From Nitzschia sp. DOCU1 (lineage: Eukaryota > Bacillariophyta > Bacillariophyceae > Bacillariales > Bacillariaceae): 64,000 nucleotides of DNA. The translations under genes were made by a program, and so were the position numbers. Shown here in pieces: positions 1 to 9,113 of the stretch. The notes beneath the pieces were generated by a model that saw nothing but the letters and a program-made list of their open reading frames with translations, searched no databases and had not been told where the DNA came from. Position 1 is the first letter of the stretch. Each line of letters begins with the position of its first letter. Location of the stretch: assembly GCA_951394045.1 (NCBI GenBank), contig OX595996.1, positions 868,001 through 932,000 on the forward strand, in the 5' to 3' direction.

Positions 1-1764
1 AAGATATCACGAAGGCTAGCATGAATGAGGTCGTCTGTGGTGGCAGCAGGGATAACCACGGTGGAGGAGAAAAATTCGACGCCGTCGCTGATGCGTGTTT
101 TTTGTGTGTCACTCATGTACCCTTTTAACAGTGATAGGATTCTAGAGCAGGGCCCACATACCATCCGCTGGCTGCGTGGGGTCCCCACGTTTCGTGAAGA
201 CCGGGTTTTTCATGGACCAGCACTTTGCATTCGGGTGGGCCAATGGGAGTCCTGTTGTAGTCAAAGACTCCATGGAGTTGGCTGTACGCAGAGAGTTTGG
301 GGTTGATCCGTGAGCCATGCAACAAATTCAATGTGAGAGTGGCTTGGGGGATAAGACGATCCCAGATAATCGGAAATTCAGGGGCGGTCGTGCACAGGCC
401 AGCGATGAAATGATTCTTGAAGGTTTGGATGGCACGTTTGGCAGCATTGCGTCGATGAACGTACGGTGGGACCAACTGGTAGTTGATGGATTCTTCGGCC
501 ATGAAATCCTTGAGGAGCTGGGAGCACTCATTGTCCAAGATGTGGAGCTTGGGACGACAACCAGCCGCAGTGAGTACCTTGTGCGCCTCTTCAAAGGCCT
601 TCCTGTGATTTTCCTTACTGCGGTTGCGCATTGGGATGGGGAGGATGCAGTTGCTGTCATAGTCATATACGACTAGAAGGTAATTGTTCCCATTCGAGGA
701 CGGTGCCACGAATTTGCCAGTGAGGTCGCTGTAGATTTTGCCTGGCTGTACCATGGTGGCATAGACAGCGTGGGTACGTTCGTTGGGGAGCTCAGAAGCG
801 GGGAATTGCAGGGCATCTGGTTCGTTGTCGTGCTGAGGGACAAGGGCAATCTTCGTAGATCCTTGATTTTTGTGCACTTGGTTCAGGTGGCCTTTGATGG
901 TGGCCTCGGAACGTGGTGGATGCTTGGCAAGAGTCTCGGATGAGAGGCCAGGAAAGCCGGTGACGTAACTGTTTTTTATTGCTTGCTTTAGCGTGGACAG
1001 TACGGACAAAAACAAGGATGCATGATGGAAGGCAACAAGGGTTTCCACAGTGGATGGACCCATTGCAGCATGGGCAACTTCAGGCAGTGGGGGCATGGCA
1101 GGTTCCACAAGAGGGATTGTCCAAAGCCGGGACAGGGGGTCACGGGGGCCTTGCAAGATGCAGCGGTTATTGACTGCGATTGACACAGTGGTGGCATCGA
1201 ATTGCACAGTGCATCCGGCATCCACCAAGACACTAACTGACATAAGTGGGAATGATGACAAATCTGGGATGCGATATGCCTTTTGTGCAAGCGGTGCTAA
1301 GGATGGTAGGTTCAATTCGCCCTCGTGGGTGGCATACATCATGGCACCATTTGGATTTGACACGGGGATGGCGGACACGAGAATGCGTTCATTGAGGAGT
1401 GTGGCGTTGATAGGCACAAAGTGAGATGTGGCACCAGAGTCTACAAAGGCAGGGTCACTGGTGGGAGGAAGGATCGGGGGACTGGGTGGTGGACTAGTTA
1501 AAGTTTTAAGTTTAACATGTGCAACACTAGGCTCCCATCCTTTTCAGGCGTCTGGAGCACGGCGGGTAGCAGGGCAAGAGCTTACAACATTGATCAGGCG
1601 GCATCCACCCATCATTTTGGTGATGGTGGCTTCGTCTTCATGGCCGCCCTTTTTATTATGGCAGGTCTTGGATGTGTGGCTTGGGTCAGGGTAAAGTGAT
1701 TGTGATAGGGGCAACCGAGGTTGAAAACAACAAAGAGTTGCGTTCTGAACGGCTTGATTAGCTC
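1..1764 (-). mobile_element. Decayed Ty1/copia element, internal region (zinc knuckle, protease, integrase), cut by left window edge
   Basis: Minus-strand remains of a copia polyprotein. Going 5' to 3': a C-x2-H...H-x4-C knuckle remnant followed by a GGHEDEAT segment (about 1700-1590), an in-frame TGA near 1547, an aspartic protease motif DSGATSHF (about 1435), then an integrase core with YDYDSN, LDNE and a GWYVGPA tail up to about 130. The long open stretch 1417-125 encodes about 430 residues but begins inside the protease, so it is not a natural start. After GWYVGPA the frame meets TAA and continues in another frame toward position 1. Almost all of gag is missing: the knuckle lies less than 100 bases from the LTR at 1765. 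The element is clearly dead. Its 3' part, including any reverse transcriptase, lies outside the window. Confidence 0.85.
125..1417 (-). pseudogene. copia pol fragment: protease end and integrase core
   Basis: Open frame of about 430 codons inside the decayed element. Residues 1-120 are the region after the protease active site, and about 215-425 the integrase catalytic core and C-terminal tail (LTGKF, YLLVVYDYDSN, ILDNE, HRRNAAKRA, ASGWYVGPA). It is homologous at many positions to the pol frame at 7854-9113, including the spacing of the YDYDSN and GWYVGPA motifs, so both belong to one lineage. The nominal first codon is GTG. The frame really extends upstream through DSGATSHF to a TGA near 1547. 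It is listed as a pseudogene because gag is deleted and stops interrupt both ends. Confidence 0.8.
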
Positions 1765-1803
1765 TGTTGATGTGCGTGTCGTGTAAACGGTGAGCTAATC
1801 AAG
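1753..1803 (-). other. Inverted repeat across LTR/internal junction (hairpin)
   Basis: CTTGATTAGCTC at 1753-1764 and GAGCTAATCAAG at 1792-1803 are perfect 12-base inverted repeats. One arm lies in the LTR end and the other begins exactly at the first base of the internal region, where a primer-binding site is expected. The same layout with a different sequence occurs at 6422-6463. Confidence 0.8.
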
Positions 1804-1920
1804 TTTATGCGTCTACAAGTGTCCATGGGCAGATAGGATTGCCAGGGGAACGGTGAAATGGGCGCGCGTCGGCCGATCCAACGGGCGCGCCGGCCGGGAG
1901 ACCGGCCTGGGGAATCAACA
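1765..1920 (-). repeat. 5' LTR of the decayed copia element
   Basis: A 156-bp segment with TGTTGA...TCAACA inverted termini. Its right end is fixed by comparison with the paralogous upstream region of gene B, where the sequence beginning ATGGGAGCGATGTGAG (reverse complement of about 13722-13738) continues without the LTR. A GC-rich palindromic block (GGCCGG-GAGA-CCGGCC, near 1891-1906) resembles the GC-rich block in the LTRs at 6279 and 10303. A second copy lies at 24640-24794. In element orientation the LTR ends CATCAACA, followed by GAGCTAATCAAG. Confidence 0.75.
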
Positions 1921-2235
1921 ATGGGAGCGATGTGAGTATGGGCCATCGGAGCATTGGGCCCGTCGGAGCCAGACGTGGACCATAAATAATACCCCAGATG
2001 CATTATTATTAAGAAACGTATTGGGCGTGATGATAGCATAAATTTGACAAGCTAAAATTCCCCTCGAGCATCTTGGATGTTCCTCCAACGAATATCGTGT
2101 AATAATTCCGGTGTGACTTCAATGTTTCAATCCCCGTCCTTTCCAAATAGATACAAGTACTGCCGGAAATTCCATCGAGGAGATCCCAGCCTCGCTATTG
2201 ATAGTATCGCGCATCTCGGGTGCTTGAATGGTAAT
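1921..2235 (+). repeat. Dispersed noncoding repeat, copy upstream of gametolysin A
   Basis: A repeat of about 300 bp including GGGCCCGTCGGAGCCAGACG, ACGTATTGGGCGTGATGATA and CCCCTCGAGCATCTTGGATG. Other copies are at 24795-25131 (same orientation) and, in reverse orientation, at 13070-13254 plus 13620-13745, 17840-18130 and 26453-26620. No coding capacity is evident. One copy sits upstream of each of genes A-D. Confidence 0.7.
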
Positions 2236-2687
2236 ACTACCTAGTCATCATTAATACCAGCATACCAGGTACATCAATACTGGCATGTTATCAGTTGCGA
2301 TGCCAAGATCGAAAGGTGGCAGGTATCATCGTTCCTTTTCCTGCTCAGGGGTCATTGGGCTATTATTCGTCCCGAAGCCGTCGGCAATCAAAGGCTATAT
2401 TGGGGCTCGATCATTTATGCTGAAGTGCCCAATATTGGAGAACAGAGGGCATATCCATTTTGAACATTTATGTTCCTTCCCGCCAAGATCCCATGAAAAC
2501 GCGTTATTACCACCCAAGACTCTCCCCTGGGCGAAATCGTTTCGTCGATCGTATTTGTGATATATCTAAATTGAGGCGAGGTGTAAGAATGTCGTAAACC
2601 TAAGATGGATCATCAGGATTGTCGTCTCACAAAATATCTGACATCCTCAACGGCACACGAAATCCGGGACGAGAACCATACTGCACT
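2236..2687 (+). promoter_or_regulatory. Upstream region of gametolysin A, shared with gene E
   Basis: No gene seen. The stretch from about 2285 to 2687 is recognisably similar to the reverse complement of 42785-43165, the upstream region of gene E. Shared blocks include the ones around GCGATGCCAAGATCGAAAGG and CAAAATATCTGACATCCTCA. Genes B-D do not carry it, so A and E form one promoter class. No core promoter motif can be called with confidence. Confidence 0.55.
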
Positions 2688-5600
2688 ATGAAAGTTCTAC
2701 CCACGATCTTTGTTGCGTCCGTAATCTTGTCCATTGCGGGGGCTGCCAACGATGATGTTGTGAGTATTGAATAGGGCACAGCAGCAAGAAGAACCAGCAT
2801 GAAGTTTAATGAAGAACGAAAATCTCACTGTCTTCTACTACAACTTCCTTCGTCGAATTGTATACAGGAACGCAAAGTCGTGCGACGTCGCCGCTTGATT
2901 CAAAGCGAAGAATGCATCCTCAGCAAACTGGAGAAACAATTTGAAGACAACTCGAGCGAAGTCAAGTGGCAGTGCGAGCTCACCGATGCTGATGCCGCAA
3001 ACGCCGGAAAGAGATTTGTTGATATCGAAGGATTGGATGAAGCAGATTTAGAAAACATGCGAAGTGGCGTCAGCACTTTGCTCGCGGACGGAGCAACAAT
3101 TGCCAACGGTAAGCTGAGTGTTCCTGAGGGATCCAAGAAATCTTTCGGAAAGGCCGAGCCGAGAGGCCCGGCTGCAAAAGGAAAACAAAGCAAGAGCAGC
3201 GGAGCTGGCAAAACCCAGCGGGACTTGGCGCCGTACCAAGACCAACGCCTTGTGCTGGCTGTTCGGGTCAAAGCCAACGACAGTACCACCACAGCCACGA
3301 CCACCACCATCAGCGACGAAGTCTTTGGAACATCTGGCGACATCGTGAATCTAAGAGAAAGGATCCAGTCATGCTCTTATGGCGAAATGACCATGGAACC
3401 ATTCAACGGAGTATCCACCAAGGGCCCGCAGATTTCAAACGGTGTTGTAGAAGTGGCTGTAAACATCAACGTCAATGGTAAAGACGATGGAGTTGTCAAA
3501 GACGCTGTCGTCGCTGCTCTCGAAGGATCGCTTGGTAATCTTCCGAATCAATTCGACCATGTCATGCTGTGTCTGCCTCCTGGAACGGCGGGTAGCTGGA
3601 TTGCTTACGGTGAGTATCCGATGGTGCTCGAGTACATGTTGATAAAGTCCCCATGTATTCTTATTCTCTCGCTATCGGGCGCGACTCTGTATAGCCAACA
3701 TGGGCGGCTGGCTTTCCGTCTACAACAACGATTGGTGTACCTATCCAAGTGCCCAGGTTCACGAGGTACGTTAGTCGCATAGCCGAAATGGACAGCAAAC
3801 ATTCCCGAATGACAATTCTAACGACGCTTGCCCTCATAGGTGGGTCATAACCTGAACTTGGATCACGCATGGGAGGGAGGAGTTGAGTACGATGATCAAA
3901 CCGGGATGATGGGATACAGTTACTCCGAAGATACCACGTACATGTGCTACAACCCAGCCAAAAGCTGGCAACTGGGATGGTACAATAACAAGCGCGAGTC
4001 GTTGAACTTCCGCAAGCGTGGAGGATTCAACGGAAAGCTCATCGGAGTCACTGACTACCAGAACACGGGAGCCGCAGGAATGTATGTCAACGTCAAGGTC
4101 GACAGCTCAACGCCAACGGATGTCTATGTTGGGTTCAATCGTCAAGCAGGCATCAACAGCGGAACAAAGGAGGCCGGAAATGAGGTGACCGTGACGACAC
4201 AAACAGCCCAGCAAAAGTCTGAACTGGTGGGCAGGCTTAGCCAAGGAGCCACCCATACCATCTCCAACTTTGATGGGACGGGCAAGAAACTGTTCGTCAA
4301 GGTCAACGAGATCAATACGGCAACCAGCCCTCCCTTCGCTGATGTCGACATTTACCTTGAAGGCTGCCCTCCTGGTACTTGTGGTGCGGCCTGTAACTCG
4401 TGCTGCGCCAACTCGGACTGCAACCAAGCAAATGCTTGTGCGGTTGGCACGTGCCAAGCAGGCACTTGCAGCTATGATGCATCCGCTTGCCCTGGCAACT
4501 TCGTTCTGAAGCTCAAAACTGATAGCTACCCAAGTGAGACGTCGTTTCAAGTCACCGACCAATGCAACGGCGGGGTGGTCAAGGTGTCCCGCAGCTCGTA
4601 TCCGAACGCCAATACACTTTACACAAACTCGGCTACCCTCGGTCAATCATGGTACAAGCTGACTGTGCGAGATTCTTTCGGTGAGTCCCTGTTGTTGCGA
4701 TTGAAATGCGCAATCTTGAAACTTTACTTACATCGAGTGATTCACCATTTGTCACAACAGGTGATGGGCTGTGCTCTTCTAGTGGGTGCGGGGATTTCAC
4801 AGCAACATTTGACGGGGTGGAAGTAGCGTCCGATGGGGGCGACTTCAACGACGAAATTTCTTTCTTCTTTGGAAAGAAATGTGGGTCCATTCCCGCACCC
4901 GTTGCCCCTACACCTTCGCCGGTGAGCCCCACGCCCGCACCAGTGACCCCAACTCCCGCTCCTGTCACTCCAACGCCGGCTCCAGTCACTCCAACACCCG
5001 CCCCAGTGACCCCGACACCGGCACCAGTCACACCAACACCTGCACCAGTGACCCCTACGCCCGCTCCTGTAACTCCAACGCCGGCTCCAGTCACTCCAAC
5101 ACCCGCCCCAGTGACCCCAACACCCGCCCCAGTGACGCCAACGCCGGCTCCTGTAACTTCCAATACCTTTGTTTTGCTGCTGACGACCGATGCATATCCT
5201 GGTGAAACAACGTGGAAACTCATCGATATTTGTAATAATGACGCTGTCATTTTGTCGGGCGGCCCTTACTCGAGTGCCAATACCCTTATCTCGAAAACTG
5301 TCACCTTGCAACCGTCCAGCTATGGGCTGTACGTATATGATGCATATGGAGACGGCCTGTGCTCCTCGTATGGATGCGGCTCGTATACGGCGACATACAA
5401 CGGCAATCAAGTCGCAACAGGATCCAACTTTCAGTATATGAACTACCATGTCTTCGGCACATCATGCTCGACTCCAGTCACACCAACACCTGCTCCTATC
5501 TCTCCAACACCCGCTCCAGTGACCCCAACGCCAGCTCCAGTCACACCAACACCCGCACCAGCAACCTGGAAGCCTATCTTTTCCGACACTTTTCAAAGTG

Positions 5601-6028
5601 GTTTTACCATCTTCAAGGCCGCCAGCAGCACGGAATGCAAAATTGCTAGTATCGGCTTCGGAAGCACCAAAAGTATGGAACTCAACGCCGGCAAGACTAC
5701 TTCATACGGCTATACCGCTTTGAACTATGACGTCTCTACCTCCACCAGTCTCCGCGCCAGCTTTTACCATTACACCCAAAGTTTGGTGACAGGCGACAAG
5801 TTCTACCTCGAATACAAGTCGAACGTCAACGCCAATTGGGTCACAGTGGGCACATTCACCTATGGCACTGCCCCTTTGACGAGCAATAAAGTATGGCGGT
5901 CGTCTGGTAATATAACATGGGCCCGTCCTTCGGGGGTGACCTGGGTGAATCTTCGTGTTCGATCTGCCTTCAGCACAAGCACAAAGAAGGTCAACTTTGA
6001 CAACTTTGTCTTTGAAGCGTTTTCATGA
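2688..6028 (+). CDS. Gametolysin-like secreted metalloprotease (M11 family), copy A
   Basis: Five exons: 2688-2759, 2868-3609, 3695-3765, 3840-4680, 4761-6028, all with GT-AG introns; the sum is 2994 nt (997 aa) with no stop. Signal peptide at residues 1-20 (MKVLPTIFVASVILSIAGAA), then a polybasic RRRR that could be a processing site. The catalytic part contains HEVGHNLNLDH at about 294-304 (three His zinc ligands, catalytic Glu) and MMGYS as a candidate Met-turn. It is followed by a Cys-rich stretch (about 468-505), a domain ending GDGLCSS, about 12 Pro-Thr heptads, a second GDGLCSSYGCG domain, more heptads, and a C-terminal beta-rich module of about 150 aa. M11 enzymes such as Chlamydomonas gametolysin digest cell-wall glycoproteins; extracellular or cell-wall action is inferred here. 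The start ATG is shared in form with the other four copies. Confidence 0.88.
4890..5155 (+). repeat. 21-bp minisatellite coding Pro-Thr heptads (gene A)
   Basis: About twelve tandem 21-bp units encoding the heptad PTPAPVT between the two GDGLCSS-type domains. Copy number differs strongly among the paralogs (about 3 degenerate in B, 19 in C, 8 in D, 11 in E), as expected of a slippage-prone linker. Such Pro-Thr linkers are usually extended and O-glycosylated. Confidence 0.9.
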
Positions 6029-6278
6029 ATAATCTATTAGTAGTACCATCACATCATGGTCAAAAACAAAAGTGCGGACGATCATTAGCTTCTCGACCAC
6101 CATCACATCATCTTTGTTGGCCCTCTCTCACCATCATCATCAACCGTATCTTTTTCCAGAAAGAAGTTTGTTTAGAGGAGAGTCGAGGGAGCGCTATCTC
6201 ACTAGCTAAAATTGTTGCCTGCCGGGAGAGGCGACACGCGGAGGTCGGTCTCATTTTGGAAGAGACAAGCAATCGAAG
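6029..6278 (+). other. 3' flank of gene A, homologous to the 3' flank of gene B
   Basis: No gene. The sequence matches 16813-17030 downstream of gene B with small indels. The homology is interrupted at 6278 by the LTR element, so gene B provides the approximate empty site (ACAATCGAAGAAG near 17020-17032). Confidence 0.7.
6274..6278 (+). other. Target-site duplication CGAAG, left
   Basis: CGAAG immediately before the TGTTGAAC start of the 5' LTR, matched by CGAAG at 10486-10490 directly after the 3' LTR end. The related unoccupied sequence downstream of gene B reads AATCGAAGAAG, which supports a 5-bp duplication. Confidence 0.9.
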
Positions 6279-6451
6279 TGTTGAACTTCCCTCCGCTCAG
6301 CTCACGTCATCCAGTGCAACTCGAGCCGGCCGGCCATGCCGGCGGGCGCGCAAGCCGGCCAACGGTCGCCTGTCGGCCGCCAATGCGCACATCACTCAAC
6401 TCCGTAGCAACCCCTCATTAATTTAGTTTGCTCCCCGTTATCGTATCATCA
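6279..6451 (+). repeat. 5' LTR (173 bp)
   Basis: Begins TGTTGAAC and ends ATCATCA. It contains a GC-rich palindromic block (CCGGCCGGCCATGCCGG). It is paired with the 3' LTR at 10303-10485 and bounded by the CGAAG duplication. Confidence 0.92.
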
Positions 6452-6463
6452 GAGCAAACTAAA
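6422..6463 (+). other. Inverted repeat across LTR/internal junction (hairpin)
   Basis: TTTAGTTTGCTC (6422-6433, in the LTR) and GAGCAAACTAAA (6452-6463, the first 12 internal bases) are perfect inverted repeats with an 18-base loop. The right arm occupies the usual primer-binding position. No TGG-initial tRNA-type primer site follows the LTR. The decayed element at 1-1920 has the same arrangement with four compensated changes. Confidence 0.85.
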
Positions 6464-6539
6464 TCCTATTAACAAAGACACAGTCGGTCAGTGCATCTAT
6501 CGCTCAGTGCGTCTCGCCTCCCTGTGATCTTTGTCGACC

Positions 6540-7706
6540 ATGGGAGCCAGTCCTCTCACCGAAGCTGAGATTCTCAGCATGTGGCCCGAGCCACGCCCAC
6601 GCATCCCAGGGATGCCAACCTTCTTCGCTCTCCACGAGCTTACTGACTATCTTAAGTCCAACGCCATGAAAATTGCCACCTCCCATAGGAGGTGGAGAGC
6701 ATGGTCACCTCTTCCTGGTACTCAAACCGGAGGCATGGGACACGCTTGTACCGGACCACGCACCTGTCATCCCACCCATCGTGCCGGATGCTGTCCCCTT
6801 CATTCCTGATGGGGCCAACAACATGGAAATTGCGGAAATTCGAGCAGAATTCGAGGACAAGGTGCGCACCTATGCCACCTACAAGAATTGCACGAGCGCC
6901 CTTCGCACTATCATTCTCTCCGCCATGGATCCTATTTACGTGCGCGCCCTTCGCAGTCCCAACACTTTCTTCAAGCACCTGATGCCACGACAAATCTTGG
7001 ACCATCTCTACACCTCATATGGGCACCTACCGCCTCAAGAAATCGTCAAAATCCAGGAGGCTATGAAAAAACAGTACTCATCAATCAAATTGAGGAAGCA
7101 GTCGACATGGCCCAGGAAGCAAATCAACCTTTTTCCCCCGAACAAGTTTTGACCGTCGCCTACATTCTAGTCCACACCACGGGTGTTTTGGGCGAAGCCT
7201 GTCGTGAATGGCGGCGGATTCCAGCTGCCAAGCAAAATTGGAACAGATTCAAGGAGCACTTCATCGAAGCCACGATTCAGCTTCGGTTGGATCAAGAAGC
7301 CACCAGTGGGCATCATGGCTATGCGCATGCCATGGAGGCCCTTACTCGACTCTCCGAAGCAGCTGCAGCCAACAAACTAACTGTTGCCAACCTCACCACC
7401 GCCAACTCTGACCTAAGTGCCGCCAACACCACAATGATCGCCCAGTTGCGTGATTTGACCAATGAACTCGCCTCGCTACGAACAGAAGTCCAAACCCTCA
7501 AAACTCAGCCACCCAGAGCACGAGGAGATTGGCACCCACGATGTCCAGTCGAATGTAAAGCCCACGCCACTGCGTACTGCTGGTCACACGGCGCCCTTGT
7601 CGGCAACGGTCACACGAGTGCTACATGCCGCACCCCCAAACCTGGCCACCAAAAGGATGCCACTCACGAGAACAAGATGGGAGGCAGCGAGGCAGGCTGC
7701 ACCTGA
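6540..7706 (+). pseudogene. copia gag with nucleocapsid-like knuckle, two frameshifts
   Basis: Starts at ATG 6540 (MGASPLTEAEIL). The frame changes near 6680 to the frame carrying GGGEHGHLFLVL, typical of gag of this algal copia lineage, and returns near 7075 to the original frame, which carries a gag helix-rich part (VLTVAYILVHTTG), a coiled region rich in Ala, Asn and Leu (about 7370-7500) and a C-x2-H...H-x4-C knuckle followed by GHQKDATHENKMGG. It ends at TGA 7704-7706. Continuity of homology through both shifts indicates an inactivated gag rather than programmed frameshifting. Confidence 0.8.
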
Positions 7707-9113
7707 TGGTGTGGGGCAACGATTGAACCTAGTAGTGGTACTCTAACTACTAGTGCCCCAGTTTCAAGCTCATTCAATCATCTCCCCAACCAAGCGCCTA
7801 ACATTATTGTAGACAGTGCAGCCACTGGTCACTACCTGCGGTTCAACTGTCCCTTGGACAATGATCTCCGTCCAGCCACTAACCCAATCAGCTCCAGCCA
7901 TGTGGGCCTTCTTCCAATCCCTCAGCTCCCCACCGCCGTGCACACTAGCCACGTCTTCCCCGCACTCAGCGGCCACTCGCTGCTTTCGGTTCCTGTATTG
8001 TGCAACCATGGATGTCGCGTCTCGTTCGACAGTACAAACGTTCGTGTGTGGTTTTGCAATCATGTTCTTCTCCAAGGAGATTGCTTACCCAACGGTCTTT
8101 ATCAAGTCAAGCTGCCAGCGACCACGTCATCATCCTTGCTCACCGCCTACAACATGTACAAATCCACTACCATTGCAGACACCGTCACGTACTTACACGC
8201 GGCGGCCTTCAGCCCCGTCATGTCCACATTCCTTGCGGCAATCAAGAAAGGCTTCTTCGCCACTTGGCCTGGCCTCAGCCTCGAAAATGTGCGTACTCAT
8301 CTGCCAAAATCTATCACCACCGCACTAGGGCATCTCAATCAGCAGCGAAAGAACATTCGATCGACACGCAACACTCCGAACCCTAGTTCAGGCCCGCCTA
8401 CCGAAGACGACATACCAGAAGCCGATCCACAAGGCGAAGACACCACGGACCAAACGCACTGTGTCTTTGCTACCATTGCCGACATTGCTTTGCCAACGGG
8501 CCTCATATTTTCGGACCAAACGGGCGCATTCCCTATGACATCCATTCATGGGTCCAAGTACTTAATGATCGTCTACGATTATGATAGCAATGCTATCTTG
8601 GCGGAACCCCTCAAAACACGACAGGGCTCGGAAATCTTGAAGGTTTTCACCAAGATCTATGAATACCTCACAGCACGCAGACTACGCCCACAACTACAGC
8701 GCCTCGACAATGAAATCAGTGCGGCATTAAAAAAAATTCTAAGGAAGCACAACGTTGACTACCAGCTGACACCAGCAGGAATGCAGCGAAGGAATGCAGC
8801 GGAGCGAGCCATCAGAACTTTCAAGAATCACCTCATTGCCGGTCTAGCATCCACGGACTGGGACTTCCCCCTCCAATTGTGGGACCAACTTCTAGACCAA
8901 GTGCCATTGACCCTCAACCTCCTACGGCCCTTGCAAATCAACCCATGCTTATCAGTGCATGGGCAGCTCAACGGCGCCTTCGACTTCAATCGCACACCGT
9001 TGGCACCACCAGGTACCAAAGTTGTTGCCCATGTCAAGTCCGCCAACCGCACCACTTGGGCCACCCACAGCTTAAGAGGATGGTACGTAGGCCCTGCCCA
9101 CGAACACTACTGA
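7707..9113 (+). pseudogene. copia pol: aspartic protease and integrase core
   Basis: Same frame as the preceding gag end, separated from it only by the TGA at 7704. The protease motif is VDSAATGHY (about 7812), with Ala in place of the usual Gly in D-S/T-G. The integrase core has YDYDSN (about 8577), LDNE (about 8705), QRRNAAERA and ends at GWYVGPA. The TGA at 9111-9113 lies in frame within the conserved stretch after GWYVGPA. The Arg codon CGA expected there suggests a C-to-T nonsense change. The protein would be nuclear, joining cDNA to target DNA. Confidence 0.8.

Noticed and set aside
2900..3343. 147-codon minus-strand frame opposite exon 2 of all copies
   Set aside because: Same reason; it disappears with the intron-exon structure of the real gene.
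4107..4646. 179-codon minus-strand frame present opposite every gametolysin exon 4
   Set aside because: Shadow of the conserved coding strand; no start context, splice logic or domain features.
4633..5250. Long minus-strand frame of GVTGAGV heptads opposite gene A (and equivalents opposite C, D and E)
   Set aside because: Mirror translation of the Pro-Thr minisatellite; repeats of 21 bp are open on both strands by composition.
7060..7090. Programmed frameshift in gag near AAAAAACAG
   Set aside because: There are two compensating shifts inside gag rather than one at the gag-pol border, which fits decay better.
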